Notes: generated by a model from the letters alone, not told the origin. Counted from the stretch's first letter, positions 17,729-28,853 are shown. The stretch: 64,000 nucleotides of DNA from Psychrobacter immobilis (GCA_904846265.1 CAJHAA010000002.1:186001-250000); one strand, 5' to 3'. Numbers and translations are program-made.

Positions 17729-17893
17729 CAGTCGATAACAGCTATCTGGCTGCTATATAATAGCGAATGACATGATACGGTTGGGTGTCAGTATTCATAC
17801 AGGCTTTGCTAATCACTGTTGTTTTTATAACAATAAGATTGTCAAAGTCAGTCACGATGAGACTTTGATGATTGTTTGAAAGGAATACGTACG

Positions 17894-19306
17894 ATGAGTG
17901 ATGTTATAAAGAAACCTGTAGCTGGTACGACCAATACAACAGATGGCAAGGACGCTAATAGCAAGTGGAAGTTATTGTTAGGGTTTTTTGTGCTAATAAG
18001 TGTGGCCTGCCTGATTTGGCTGGTCAATTCGTTATCGTCAGTAAGTCAGTACTTGGCTGATTTTAATCAATCCGTTACTTTACCAGCGATTATATTTGTC
18101 GTAGGGGTATTAGGCATCCTCTTTGCTCTGTATCAGTTACTGAAGCAGCGTGGGGGATCAGAGCGCCTACTCATTGAAAAAGAAACCTTGCGTCGTCGTC
18201 AGGAAGCAGAAGCGGAATCTGAGCGAGCGCGTCAAATTCAAGAAGAAAACGAACGTAACCAGATTGCTATTCTACGTTTACTTGATGAATTGGGTGATTT
18301 AGCAGAAGGTGATTTGACGGTTAATGCCACCGTATCAGAAGATTTTACTGGGGCAATTGCTGACTCAGTGAACTTTGCGATTGACCAATTACGTCAATTG
18401 GTTTTGGTTATTAACAACACGGCTGACCGCGTTTCGCAGTCTTCAGACCAAACACAGATGAATGCAGTCGAACTTGCTGAAGCATCTGAGCACCAAGCAC
18501 AAGAAATTGCTGGTGTATCAGCGGCTATTAATGAGATGACAGTATCTATTGACCAAGTTTCGAACAACGCTTCAGAATCAGCGACTGTTGCTCAGCGCTC
18601 AGTAGCTATCTCTCATAATGGAGCGGAAGTTGTACAGCGCTCTATTGAAGGCATGAACGTGATTCGTGATCAGATTCAAGAGACCTCAAAACGTATCAAG
18701 CGTCTTGGTGAGTCTTCGCAAGAAATTGGTGATATCGTTGGTTTGATTAATGATATTGCTGACCAGACCAACGTTTTGGCATTGAATGCTGCTATTCAGG
18801 CATCGATGGCAGGTGAGGCTGGTCGAGGCTTTGCGGTCGTTGCTGATGAAGTCCAACGTCTTGCTGAGCGTTCAGCTAACGCTACCAAGCAGATTGAAAC
18901 CTTGGTGAAAACCATTCAGGCAGATACCAACGAAGCAGTTATGTCAATGGAATCGACGACCTCTGAAGTTGTGCGCGGTGCACGTTTGGCAAAAGATGCT
19001 GGTGAAGCCCTAGAAGAAGTGCAGAGCGTTTCTAGTACCTTGGCTGACTTGATTCAAAACATCTCAAACGCCGCTTTGCAGCAGGCAGAATCTGCTGGTC
19101 ACATCTCTCATACGATGAATATTATTCAAGATATTACCTCACAGACCTCTTCTGGCACAATGGCAACCGCGCGCTCTATTGGTGAGCTGAGCGAAATGGC
19201 TGCAGCACTGCAAGAGTCAGTCACTGGTTTTAAAGTATCAAACGATGATGAGCTACTAGAAAACGAGATGTTGGATACCGAAGAAGCGTTATCAGCAAGT
19301 GTGTAA
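17894..19306 (+). CDS. pilJ: PilJ methyl-accepting chemoreceptor, unusually short
   Basis: From the ATG at 17894 (AAAGGA upstream) this gives 470 residues; an in-frame TTG at 17876 is rejected. TM1 covers about 26-45 and TM2 about 62-84, leaving only about 16 residues in the periplasm. Then come a HAMP-like region and a methyl-accepting domain with a conserved hairpin tip ([20 protein letters not shown]). Classical PilJ is near 680 residues with a large periplasmic sensor, which is absent here. The cytoplasmic tip is PilJ-like and the gene is in the expected place between pilI and pilK. It should still signal to ChpA, but by sensing something in or near the membrane. Confidence 0.88.
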   Translation: MSDVIKKPVAGTTNTTDGKDANSKWKLLLGFFVLISVACLIWLVNSLSSVSQYLADFNQSVTLPAIIFVVGVLGILFALYQLLKQRGGSERLLIEKETLRRRQEAEAESERARQIQEENERNQIAILRLLDELGDLAEGDLTVNATVSEDFTGAIADSVNFAIDQLRQLVLVINNTADRVSQSSDQTQMNAVELAEASEHQAQEIAGVSAAINEMTVSIDQVSNNASESATVAQRSVAISHNGAEVVQRSIEGMNVIRDQIQETSKRIKRLGESSQEIGDIVGLINDIADQTNVLALNAAIQASMAGEAGRGFAVVADEVQRLAERSANATKQIETLVKTIQADTNEAVMSMESTTSEVVRGARLAKDAGEALEEVQSVSSTLADLIQNISNAALQQAESAGHISHTMNIIQDITSQTSSGTMATARSIGELSEMAAALQESVTGFKVSNDDELLENEMLDTEEALSASV

Positions 19307-19400
19307 TGACAAGTTTTAACGTCAAGTAGGTGTGAGACCACTGACCGTTTTTAAATTAATGTGTTAATAATATACTGTGCAGATACGATGATTTGCAGCA

Positions 19401-20393
19401 GTGACTATAGCAGGTGACGTGAATAATTTTACTCAACCAGACAGCAATTCTATCAAAGCAGTCAAACCCTCGTTGATTAAGGGTTTGCTGCAGGCAGACA
19501 GTTTTGATGTGCAGCAGTGGCAGCGATATATAGAACAAGAGATTGGTTTTGTTCTACCCAATATCCAGCTGCAATGGTTGATAAATGCGATTGAACACAC
19601 GGCATTATCACATGGATTGACAGTTGAAAAGCTGTGGTGTCAACTACCAAAAAACGATGAAGTACGCCAGCAGTTATTGGATAAAGTACTGATTCACGAA
19701 AGTCGTTTTTTTCGTCATATGCCTTCTATCGATTTTGTCACAAAGTGTGCATTACAGCATCAGCGCCAGCAGCTTACTACCACTAGTACTGATCGTGGTC
19801 ACGACAATGATGCTAATGATTTATTTCGCATTTGGAGTGTTGGTTGTGCCAGTGGACAAGAAACATGGTCATTGGCAATGAGCTTGGCTTCTGAACAATT
19901 GATTAATTATACGATATTGGGTACGGATGTTAGCCAACAAGCCATTACAAAAGCACGACTAGGGCAGTATGATAAGCGGCAGCAGTCGTTAATTCCAGAC
20001 TTGTGCCAGCAGTTCGTTCAGCCATTGCGAGCTAAGTGTGATATCAGTCAATCGCATTTTTATAAGGTGTCTACCGCAAAAAAGGCGATGACTGGCACTC
20101 AGACCGACTGGCAGATTGCGCCAATGTTACGACGCTATGTTAGCTTCGCTTTACACAATATTATTGAGCAAAAACCACCCACTTCGCACCTTCAGCATGT
20201 CATTATCTGTCAAAATATGCTGCTATATTTTCGCAAGTTTGATCAGCGTGATATTTTGGCAAGGCTATCAGAGCAGTGTGCGTTAGGTGGATATATTATA
20301 TTGGCTCCAGGTGAGGCGTTGTTTTGGCGTCCTTCAAATATGCGCCGTATTGCGCACCCACAAGTTAATGTGTGGCAAAAAATTAATGTCTAA
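19401..20393 (+). CDS. pilK: CheR-type methyltransferase PilK
   Basis: The 330-residue protein has the CheR N-terminal helical region and a SAM-binding domain with IWSVGCASGQETWSL (motif I), ILGTDVSQQAITKAR and the catalytic-core segment IICQNMLLYF. CheR enzymes methylate glutamates on chemoreceptors, here presumably PilJ. The GTG at 19401 is used; a second GTG at 19419 is possible and neither has a strong Shine-Dalgarno. It lies between pilJ and chpA, the same position as in Pseudomonas aeruginosa. Confidence 0.88.
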   Translation: MTIAGDVNNFTQPDSNSIKAVKPSLIKGLLQADSFDVQQWQRYIEQEIGFVLPNIQLQWLINAIEHTALSHGLTVEKLWCQLPKNDEVRQQLLDKVLIHESRFFRHMPSIDFVTKCALQHQRQQLTTTSTDRGHDNDANDLFRIWSVGCASGQETWSLAMSLASEQLINYTILGTDVSQQAITKARLGQYDKRQQSLIPDLCQQFVQPLRAKCDISQSHFYKVSTAKKAMTGTQTDWQIAPMLRRYVSFALHNIIEQKPPTSHLQHVIICQNMLLYFRKFDQRDILARLSEQCALGGYIILAPGEALFWRPSNMRRIAHPQVNVWQKINV

Positions 20394-20423
20394 ATTAGTG
20401 CCTAGACAAGTTAGGATAACCCT

Positions 20424-23400
20424 ATGAAAAACCAGCCCAATGACATAGTGACGCTTGAGTGGTTATTACCACTGTTTAATCAGCAATTATCACAGATATC
20501 TGATGGCTGGCAGTTAGACGCTGATAGCACTGATTACGATCAGATGGTGCAACATTATCATCAGGTTGGCGGCGCGCTAACGATGATTCGCCTTAATTTA
20601 TTAGCAGATATTGCCAATAAACTGAGCTTGCTGGCAGACGTTAGCAGTCGCGATCGTATTTCTGCTAACGACCGCCGCATTGGTCAGTTTTCTCATCGCT
20701 TACTACAGCGTGAATTGAATCAATACGCAGGTATGGGTAATCACAACACCATTTTAATTGATAATGCTGCTGACGAGCTTACTCAAGCACTATCGAAACT
20801 GGGGGTAGCGCTAGATATCTCGGTCAGCTTGGCGAATACTCAGCATAATAATCTAAATAATCATGCTATCGATGATCATATTATCGATGCTATCAATAGC
20901 ATCGAAGTGATGATGCCGGCGAATAGAACGGCGACGCATTTAGCTGATTATCACTATCAACAATTATTACTGGTTTGGCGACAGCAAGTACAAGCGTTAT
21001 TGAGTGCCAATACCAATCAACCGTCCTTATTGACTACACTAGAAAGAGTCAGCCAATACTTATGGCAGACCACTCAACATGATGACTTACAACGCCTTTG
21101 GTACTTAACGGAACTGTGGCTAAATGACCTTGCTCATAATGATACCCCATTACCTGAGCATTATGCGTCATTGCTAAGTCAGCTGGATCAAGTAATAGAG
21201 TCTCGCACTAAGCAAGCTGAGTTATCATCAAGCGTTATTCGAAGCTTAACCATAAAGGTGTATATCGAACTAAATAACCTTCCTCAAAGTAGCAAGCGCA
21301 CTCAGTCACTTCTAAATAATTTGTCGCAAACGTCGTCAATAGGATCACGTTTTTTACCACGTATACTCAGTGAGCTTGAGACACTTATCTTTACTTTGGA
21401 TAAGCCAGACACGCTTCTCGTTCCTTTACAGAAAATACAAAGTCAACTCGAAGGTCGAGGTTGGACTTATTACGTGTCGCAAATACATGCAATTGTTACA
21501 GACATAGAGCAGGCTCTATCATCAGAAACAGGATTTGCGCAAGAACAATGGCAGATTGAGCGTCAGCTTCAAGAGCTATATAACGCTATCTATCATACCG
21601 AACAGACGATATCTCTCAAGATAGGGGACGCCGCTTCTTTTACGACATTGTCTGCAACGTTTGAAGCTATTGAGACGCAGTCGGAAGAAAGTCCTGCGAC
21701 GGCTTCTGTTGGTGGAAGTTTACGTGAGCTGCGCATCGCGGTAGAAGATGTCAAACAAAGCTTTCATGAATATGTACAGCGTCAAGACATTGACTTACTG
21801 CCCATTGCTGCTGATTTTACCGATATTGGTGATGCTTTTGCCGACATGGGATTGCCATCAATTCGCCAAACCATGAATGATATGGCAAGCATATTTACAC
21901 AATTGACCATTCATGAGATTGAGGTACTCAGTTGGGATGTGACTCAGGCATTGGCTGAAGGGCTAACGTCTATTGAATTGTTGCTTGACTACCTTGCACA
22001 GCAGGTTTTTGACCAGCAGCTATTAATGCGGGCAAATGAGTATACTGCGACTGCCGCCCAACTTCTTACTCATTATATTGCATCGCCAGAGACCATTAAA
22101 GACACTTTCCTTACCCAAAAATCTGTAGCGACCAACGTATTGCGTTACGATGATAGTGGCGAGATTGCTCCTGCTAATAGTCAAAATGATGTTGCTAACC
22201 AAGCTTTGACTGATGTAGATAATGAGCGTGTGGTAGGGCAAGATGCGGCTGATGATGATAGTACCGAGAGTGAACCATTAACGCGTGCTCGTGAACAAGT
22301 TAAGCCTGATAATTTTGAGATGGACGCAGAGATTCGTGACATCTTTATCGAAGAGGTGACGGAAGTCATTGCTGATTTAGAAGACTTTTTACCTATCTGG
22401 CAGCAAGACTCAAAGGATTTAACCCCACTCACTGAAGTGCGTAGAGGGTTCCATACCTTAAAAGGCTCAGGACGTATGGTTGGGGCTTTTAGCATCAGCG
22501 AGATGGCATGGTCAATCGAAAATCTGCTCAATCGTCTGTTAGATAAAACGCTGCCTGTCACAGATGACGTCGTAAATCTGGTGATGGATACGGCAAAACG
22601 GCTACCAGCATTAGTGATAGATTTTGAAGCGCAACAATCTCCAAGCTTTGATCCTGCTGTCACTATTCTACAAAGCCATAATCTCATGACACAGCAACCT
22701 ATCAATGCTGGGCTGACCATATTAGATGCTGTCACTGCTGATTCAGACTCAGTATTAGAACTATCGCAACCATTTGATGATGATGCTGAATTGCTAAGTG
22801 CTCTCGACATGAGCAATGAGTCAAACGAGACAACTGCTGATAGTAAAAAGAGCACTGCTGTTGCTTCCTTATCTGCTATTGATATTCCAGCGATACTCAA
22901 ACCCTTTATGCAAGAAACCGAGCAGCTAGCGGCAGATGCTCATGATGCCGATCCTGATATTAAAGAGATATTTTTAGAAGAAGCTGATGAAGTATTGGCT
23001 GAGATTGTACCTTTATATGAAGATTGGCGATTATTGCCAGCTGACTTAAGCGGATTGGTGGATATTCGTCGTGGGTTCCATACCTTAAAAGGTTCCGGTC
23101 GTATGGTCGGTGCAAATTATACTGCTGAGCTGGCTTGGGCTATAGAAAATATGCTTAATCGCATTTTGGATCATAGTGTGACTGTCTTAACAGATATGCG
23201 TCAGCTTATTGCGGATGTGCTAGCTGCCTATCCTGCGATGCTAACAGTATTTGAAAATGACAGCCAAAACTATCCGGTGATGGTGCCTTTATGGATCGCA
23301 TGCGCCAATGCCTACAGCAAACAGCAAGGGGACGAATTTAGCTATTCTGCCTTGTATGAGCAAGCATCAAATAGTTCTGAGGATGAGACCATCCAAGCGT

Positions 23401-26400
23401 CAGTACTATCGCCTGCTATTGATGAGCATAGCCCGACCCAAGATAATCTTAATACAGCGATAGATACCACGCTGCAGACGATTAATTCTGTCAATGAAAT
23501 GATAGCAGAAGCGCCTATTTATTTAGCACCGCAAAGCGAAGAAGAAAAAATGTTTTGTGAGATTTTTATCGACGAAGCAGAAGGACTGTTGCAAGATATT
23601 GACCAATTCGTTGATGAGCATCAAGATCAGTCTTATATTGAAGTGACGGATGAGATTGTCCGCGCATTTCATACCTTGCGAGGGGCTTCAGGTTCTAGTG
23701 CTTTAGCAGCGATCAGCGAGGTTAGCGCAACGATAGAGCATAGCTTAGAGCTACTGCAGCAGCAAGATACTGCCATGAATGCTCAACATCTAGAAGCATT
23801 GGCGAAGTCTGCTATGCTAATGGACGGTTATTTAAACAACTATAAGCAAAACGTTCAGCCACAAAATATATCGATCGAAGATGCACAAAGTCAGCAAGAT
23901 ATAGCCTCATTGCAAGCTATGCTTGGTGATCAATACGTCATTAGCGATGATAAGGTCACGGCTGATAACAAACCAACGATAGAGCAGTTGTTAGATAATA
24001 ATATTGATGAACTATTGGATGCTGAGTGGGAGTTAGATGACGCACTTAATCATTCTGAGACAGCACATGTTCAGGGCTATATATCGCAGCAAATATCGCA
24101 AATAGCTTACTTAGCCAATAAAGCAGAAGCGTTTCCAAAATTCACTTTTATTCTTAATGAGTTGGGTCACGCTTATGCCTATTTGAAAGATAATATTGAT
24201 ACAGCAAGAAATATCGATACCCAAGCGGTTTTACACGCTGGTCATGCTCAATTGGTTGGTTTGTTCGACGCATTGGCTGGTAGCACGTCATTGAAGATTG
24301 ACCAACAAGTTATTGAAGATCTACAACGTATTTACCAAGACGATGATAGCAATGGTGATGAGGGTATCTTTGTCGTGAGAGCCGTTGCAGCACCTGAGCT
24401 ACAGCTTGAATCTACTGATGCTGAGCTATTAGAGATATTTTTAGAAGAAGCTCAAGAGCTCGATGCCGCGCTGGATGAGAGTTTTAATAAGTGGCGTGCT
24501 GATATCAGCAATATAAATGCGCTAAAAGTTTTACAGCGCCATCTGCACACTATCAAAGGTGGTGCGCGAATGGCAGGTATTCGTAGTATTGGTGATCTGA
24601 CCCATGAAGCTGAAAGTGTCTATGAAGCATTTGTAGAGAATAGAAGAATACCGACACCACAATGGCTTGAAATAATGCAAATAGTGCAAGACACAATGTC
24701 GTTGCAAGTACTGCATATCGTAAATCATAAAAAATCATTTTTTGCTTCAGCGCTGATAGAGCAGTTACAACAGTTTGTAAAAGCCCAAGCCTTGCCAGAA
24801 ACGGTAGAGCTAATCATACCTATACCGAAAACCCACTTCGAACCTGAAGCACAAAATAGGGTGGCTAACAACGCTCACCTCAGCGCTGACGTATCTGATA
24901 CCTTGAGCCTAGACATGATGATTAAACAGTCATGGGCGAATGGTTTGCCAGATCCTGATATATTGTCGGTGTTTTTAGAAGAAGCTGAAGAGCTTACCAA
25001 TCGTAATAAGTATCTGCAACTGTTCTTAACAGATACCAATAATACGACAGCATTACAGGCATTGCAGCGTGATTTGCATACCATCAAAGGTGGCGCACGA
25101 ATGGTCACCGCAGCTGGTATCGCTGATCTGGCACATGAAATGGAATCGGTTTATACAGATTTTGTAGATAATCGTCGTCCTGCTACCAAAAAAGTATTGG
25201 AGTTGCTGGTTGCCAGTCATGACTGGCTTGCTGATGCAATATCTATCCTTAGACAACATGTCAATCCACCGACGCCTGCGCTATTGATTGAGGCATTGCA
25301 GCAATTTAGTAAAAATCCTGACAGCTTAAAGCAAATTCCTAAAGAATCCCTACAATCGCAGCATGAAGCGCTCTTTATTGCTAGAGAACAGCAATACTCA
25401 CAGTATCTGGCAAAAGATATTAGCGAGATGCCCTCTATGCTCAGCAGTACGGGTGAGGAAGATCAGAGTGCCAATAATAATGAGATGATTCGTATCTCAG
25501 GTGGTTTGATCGAGCATATGATTAACCTGTCTGGTGAGTCAGCCATCAACCGTGCTCGTATCGATATGGGCATGAGTAGCTTGACCAATAGTATCGAAGA
25601 TATGGGTATTACGGTACAGCGCTTGGCTGATCAGTTACGTCGAATGGAAATCGAGCTTGAGGCGCAGATCTTGTCGCAGATAGACGATGAGCTGATTAAT
25701 CATGAAGGGTTTGACCCTCTAGAGATGGATCAATATTCTTCTTTAAATCAGTTATCCAAATCTTTGACAGAGTCAGCCTCAGATTTGATTGATATTAATC
25801 ATACTTTATTAGAAAAAACACGAGACAGTGAAAGCCTTTTATTACAGCTGTCTCGTACACAGACCGAGTTACAAGATGGGCTTATGAATTCGCGTATGGT
25901 GCCGTTTACGCGCTTAACGCCACGTCTTGAGCGTATCGTACGACAAACTGCCAATGAGCTGAATAAATCTGTTGAATTAACGATCATCAATGCCGATGAT
26001 GAGATGGATAGAACCATTCTAGAGCGCATCACTTCACCGCTTGAACATATGCTCCGTAACGCCGTCGATCATGGTATCGAAAATACCTCAACGCGTTTAA
26101 AAGCAGGTAAAGAGCGTAGTGGGCGTATTACTCTTGAGGTAAATCGAGAAGGTAGTGAGATTGTCATTCAGTTAATAGATGACGGTCGCGGCATCGATGT
26201 AGAAGCAGTTCGTAATAAAGCCATTTCTCAAGGCTTGATTGATGCAAATGATAATAGCCTAACTGATCTTGATATCATGCAGTATATTTTCCATGCTGGA
26301 CTGAGTACCAGTAAGCAAGTGACGCAGATTTCTGGACGTGGCGTGGGCATGGACGTGGTCATCAGCGAGATTCGTCAATTAGGTGGCGCTGTATCAGTTG

Positions 26401-27326
26401 TTTCAGAGCTGGGTAAAGGCTCACGCTTTACGATGCGCTTACCACTGACGGTTGCGGTATCTGATGCATTGGTTGTGCGTGCCGCGGATCGCTATTATGC
26501 GATACCTTTGGTACAGATTGAGCGTGTGGTACGGATTAATCCAGAGAAGCTTTATGACTATTACCAGTCAGGTGATGCAACATTAAACTTTGAAGATGTT
26601 GATTATCGAGTGCGTTATTTAAATGAGATTTTGTCAGGCAACGAACTGAATGAGCTGGTCGTTAATACCAATACCAGTTTGCCACTTATTATCATTAAGA
26701 ATCGTAGCGGACAAAATATTGCATTGCAGGTTGATCAGATTGCAGGGTCACGTATTGAAGTCGTGGTCAAACCTCTAGGACAACAGTTATCAAATCTACC
26801 AGGTATTTCAGCAGCGACTATCATGGGCGATGGTTCGGTAATGCTTATCTTAGACCTGATTGCTTTGATGCGTAATGCGCAGTTGGTCAAAAATATCTCA
26901 CAATCTGCTGATTCTAAACGTAGTCGTTTAGAGTTTAAGTCTACTATTTTAGTGGTTGATGACTCTGTTACCGTACGTAAAGTGACGTCACGTTTCTTAG
27001 AACGCCAAGGGTTTACAGTGGCCGTGGCAAAAGATGGTATCGATGCGATTGAGATATTACAAGACATGATACCAGACATGATATTGCTCGATATCGAGAT
27101 GCCACGCATGGATGGTTTCGAGGTGGCTACTCAAGTGAGACACAGCAAGCGCTTACAACATATTCCAATCATCATGATCACATCACGTACAGGTGAAAAG
27201 CATCGTGAGCGTGCACTAGAGATTGGCGTGAATGATTACATGGGTAAGCCATTCCAAGAACAAGAGCTACTTAATAAAATCCAGCACATACTGGGTCAAA
27301 AGGTCAGCTTAACCTATGAAGGATAA
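20424..27326 (+). CDS. chpA: ChpA hybrid histidine kinase with five His-containing Hpt domains
   Basis: This 2300-residue CheA-type kinase is the core of the Pil-Chp system. The N-terminal ~620 residues are FimL-like, with a degenerate Hpt motif at about 46 (YHQVGGAL). Five Hpt domains follow, with phosphoacceptor histidines at 677, 886, 1083, 1375 and 1552 (twice FHTLKGSG, then FHTLRG, then twice LHTIKGGAR). Then come a dimerisation domain (~1687 on), a HATPase with LRNAVDHGIE (~1875), a CheW domain (~2010) and a C-terminal receiver with Asp2223. Linkers between Hpt domains are acidic. Psuedomonas ChpA has a similar plan with more phosphotransfer domains. It overlaps chpB by 11 nt. Confidence 0.95.
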   Translation: MKNQPNDIVTLEWLLPLFNQQLSQISDGWQLDADSTDYDQMVQHYHQVGGALTMIRLNLLADIANKLSLLADVSSRDRISANDRRIGQFSHRLLQRELNQYAGMGNHNTILIDNAADELTQALSKLGVALDISVSLANTQHNNLNNHAIDDHIIDAINSIEVMMPANRTATHLADYHYQQLLLVWRQQVQALLSANTNQPSLLTTLERVSQYLWQTTQHDDLQRLWYLTELWLNDLAHNDTPLPEHYASLLSQLDQVIESRTKQAELSSSVIRSLTIKVYIELNNLPQSSKRTQSLLNNLSQTSSIGSRFLPRILSELETLIFTLDKPDTLLVPLQKIQSQLEGRGWTYYVSQIHAIVTDIEQALSSETGFAQEQWQIERQLQELYNAIYHTEQTISLKIGDAASFTTLSATFEAIETQSEESPATASVGGSLRELRIAVEDVKQSFHEYVQRQDIDLLPIAADFTDIGDAFADMGLPSIRQTMNDMASIFTQLTIHEIEVLSWDVTQALAEGLTSIELLLDYLAQQVFDQQLLMRANEYTATAAQLLTHYIASPETIKDTFLTQKSVATNVLRYDDSGEIAPANSQNDVANQALTDVDNERVVGQDAADDDSTESEPLTRAREQVKPDNFEMDAEIRDIFIEEVTEVIADLEDFLPIWQQDSKDLTPLTEVRRGFHTLKGSGRMVGAFSISEMAWSIENLLNRLLDKTLPVTDDVVNLVMDTAKRLPALVIDFEAQQSPSFDPAVTILQSHNLMTQQPINAGLTILDAVTADSDSVLELSQPFDDDAELLSALDMSNESNETTADSKKSTAVASLSAIDIPAILKPFMQETEQLAADAHDADPDIKEIFLEEADEVLAEIVPLYEDWRLLPADLSGLVDIRRGFHTLKGSGRMVGANYTAELAWAIENMLNRILDHSVTVLTDMRQLIADVLAAYPAMLTVFENDSQNYPVMVPLWIACANAYSKQQGDEFSYSALYEQASNSSEDETIQASVLSPAIDEHSPTQDNLNTAIDTTLQTINSVNEMIAEAPIYLAPQSEEEKMFCEIFIDEAEGLLQDIDQFVDEHQDQSYIEVTDEIVRAFHTLRGASGSSALAAISEVSATIEHSLELLQQQDTAMNAQHLEALAKSAMLMDGYLNNYKQNVQPQNISIEDAQSQQDIASLQAMLGDQYVISDDKVTADNKPTIEQLLDNNIDELLDAEWELDDALNHSETAHVQGYISQQISQIAYLANKAEAFPKFTFILNELGHAYAYLKDNIDTARNIDTQAVLHAGHAQLVGLFDALAGSTSLKIDQQVIEDLQRIYQDDDSNGDEGIFVVRAVAAPELQLESTDAELLEIFLEEAQELDAALDESFNKWRADISNINALKVLQRHLHTIKGGARMAGIRSIGDLTHEAESVYEAFVENRRIPTPQWLEIMQIVQDTMSLQVLHIVNHKKSFFASALIEQLQQFVKAQALPETVELIIPIPKTHFEPEAQNRVANNAHLSADVSDTLSLDMMIKQSWANGLPDPDILSVFLEEAEELTNRNKYLQLFLTDTNNTTALQALQRDLHTIKGGARMVTAAGIADLAHEMESVYTDFVDNRRPATKKVLELLVASHDWLADAISILRQHVNPPTPALLIEALQQFSKNPDSLKQIPKESLQSQHEALFIAREQQYSQYLAKDISEMPSMLSSTGEEDQSANNNEMIRISGGLIEHMINLSGESAINRARIDMGMSSLTNSIEDMGITVQRLADQLRRMEIELEAQILSQIDDELINHEGFDPLEMDQYSSLNQLSKSLTESASDLIDINHTLLEKTRDSESLLLQLSRTQTELQDGLMNSRMVPFTRLTPRLERIVRQTANELNKSVELTIINADDEMDRTILERITSPLEHMLRNAVDHGIENTSTRLKAGKERSGRITLEVNREGSEIVIQLIDDGRGIDVEAVRNKAISQGLIDANDNSLTDLDIMQYIFHAGLSTSKQVTQISGRGVGMDVVISEIRQLGGAVSVVSELGKGSRFTMRLPLTVAVSDALVVRAADRYYAIPLVQIERVVRINPEKLYDYYQSGDATLNFEDVDYRVRYLNEILSGNELNELVVNTNTSLPLIIIKNRSGQNIALQVDQIAGSRIEVVVKPLGQQLSNLPGISAATIMGDGSVMLILDLIALMRNAQLVKNISQSADSKRSRLEFKSTILVVDDSVTVRKVTSRFLERQGFTVAVAKDGIDAIEILQDMIPDMILLDIEMPRMDGFEVATQVRHSKRLQHIPIIMITSRTGEKHRERALEIGVNDYMGKPFQEQELLNKIQHILGQKVSLTYEG

Positions 27327-28320
27327 TGCACGTGTCTTGGCGCTAAGAGGAAAAAACAAGAACGATATTAAGGTGATGGTAGTGGCAGAAGACCATCATC
27401 AGCGTATGGCCTTTTCAGATACTGTACGCAGTTGCGGTTTTAGCCTTGTTGGCTGTATGTCACGGGCGCAACTGAAAGAAAAACAGGGGCGCTCTGATAC
27501 CTCGATCGACATATGGCTAATAGATAGTGATTACGACGACAATGTGGTAGCCGCGACCACGGCGTCTAAACCTGCTGCGGTATTGGTGGGTTTTAGTCAA
27601 GCACCTTATCTAAATGAAGCGCCGCAATATGCCAAATGGCAGCGCAAATTAAAGCGTAAGCTGGCACATATGCTGGCATTACCCGTTTTAATGGATGCAC
27701 CCGTGCACAAACCTGATAATGCTGATGCAGACTGGCGCTATGTGGTATTTTTGGGTGCTTCTATGGGTGGGCCGAGTGCTATAAAAGAATTTTTGGATAA
27801 CTTGTCGGCGACGCTACCGGTGTGTATTTTGCTGGCGCACCATTTTAATAAAACGATGATTGGCACACTGCCACGCATCCTGAATCGCCATAATGACTGG
27901 CATTGTCAGGTGATTACTTCTTCGCAGCGTTTAAGAGCAGGCCAGTGTCTTATAGCTCCTATTGATAAGCAGATTGTTTGTGACTCTACCGGTCGAGTCA
28001 TATTACTAGAGCAAGCTTGGGAGGGTGAGTATAAGCCCGCGATTGGTCAGATTCTCAAAAACACCAGCGACGTTTATGGTAGCGAGCTTATCAATATTAT
28101 ATTTTCCGGCATGGGTAATGATGGTTCGCAGTATCTGGATCTCATTCAAGAGAATAACAGTCAATTGTGGGTACAAGATCCCAGCTTAAGCGCTTGCCCA
28201 AGTCAACCTCAGGCGATTATTGATTCAGGGTATTGTGGTTTTATTGGCAGTCCAGCCGATTTAGCACAAAAACTAACAGATTATATTGATGAAAGATTAG
28301 TAGTAGCCTCTTTGCATTAA
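27316..28320 (+). CDS. chpB: CheB-type methylesterase ChpB
   Basis: The 334-residue protein has a C-terminal CheB catalytic domain: Ser in LGASMGGPSA, His in LAHHFNKTM and Asp in MGNDGSQY. It removes methyl groups from the chemoreceptor, countering PilK. The N-terminal ~130 residues resemble a receiver in outline (IKVMVVAED and IWLIDSDYDD), but the later Lys motif is missing, so it is probably a degenerate receiver. It overlaps the end of chpA by 11 nt, indicating translational coupling. Confidence 0.9.
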   Translation: MKDNARVLALRGKNKNDIKVMVVAEDHHQRMAFSDTVRSCGFSLVGCMSRAQLKEKQGRSDTSIDIWLIDSDYDDNVVAATTASKPAAVLVGFSQAPYLNEAPQYAKWQRKLKRKLAHMLALPVLMDAPVHKPDNADADWRYVVFLGASMGGPSAIKEFLDNLSATLPVCILLAHHFNKTMIGTLPRILNRHNDWHCQVITSSQRLRAGQCLIAPIDKQIVCDSTGRVILLEQAWEGEYKPAIGQILKNTSDVYGSELINIIFSGMGNDGSQYLDLIQENNSQLWVQDPSLSACPSQPQAIIDSGYCGFIGSPADLAQKLTDYIDERLVVASLH

Positions 28321-28337
28321 CTGATTGTGAGCGATGT

Positions 28338-28853
28338 ATGAAACAAATTTTGAAACATTCGTTTGAGGCAGTGAGTTTACTGACCACGAATAACGGTATG
28401 CTTGATGTCACTATTGTGCCAGCATTCGACCAACCTGACTGGCTTATTCCAAGCAGCCTTATTTTGAGTGTGGATGATTATAATGAGCGCACGGCAACCT
28501 ATGAATGGCAGCAGCAAAAGGTAGTGATATGTCACCTGCTACCACAGGATCAAATGCCAGATACCATGATTGTATTAGAGGGCAATACTACCGATCATCG
28601 CTTAGCTTTACAAACGGCAGGCGAGCTGCACCACCGACAAGTGCGTATTTCTGAGGTTAAAGATATTGACGTTCCTGAGCAATTTAACAGCCCTAAGCAT
28701 GCCGATAATATAGACAGCGACAAAACAGCCCTACCTTTTGATGAAAACGTTATGCTATCCTATCTTTTCCAAACGGTTATGATTGATGATAAGGCTTATT
28801 TGGTGCCCGACTTAGACAAAATTGCGCATCAATTGGTCGATTTAGACAGTTAG
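28338..28853 (+). CDS. chpC: ChpC-like CheW-related adaptor
   Basis: The 171-residue protein begins 17 nt after chpB. Weak CheW features are visible: WLIPSSLILSVDDY near the start, VVICHLLP in the middle, and a C-terminal FQTVMIDDKAYLVPDLDKI. In Pseudomonas aeruginosa chpC follows chpB and encodes a second CheW protein linking other inputs to ChpA. The assignment rests mainly on position and length and less on sequence. No terminator follows clearly. Confidence 0.7.
   Translation: MKQILKHSFEAVSLLTTNNGMLDVTIVPAFDQPDWLIPSSLILSVDDYNERTATYEWQQQKVVICHLLPQDQMPDTMIVLEGNTTDHRLALQTAGELHHRQVRISEVKDIDVPEQFNSPKHADNIDSDKTALPFDENVMLSYLFQTVMIDDKAYLVPDLDKIAHQLVDLDS

Noticed and set aside
22181..22900. 239-codon open frame opposite chpA
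   Set aside because: It is Ser-rich antisense of a strongly supported coding region and is an ordinary shadow frame.
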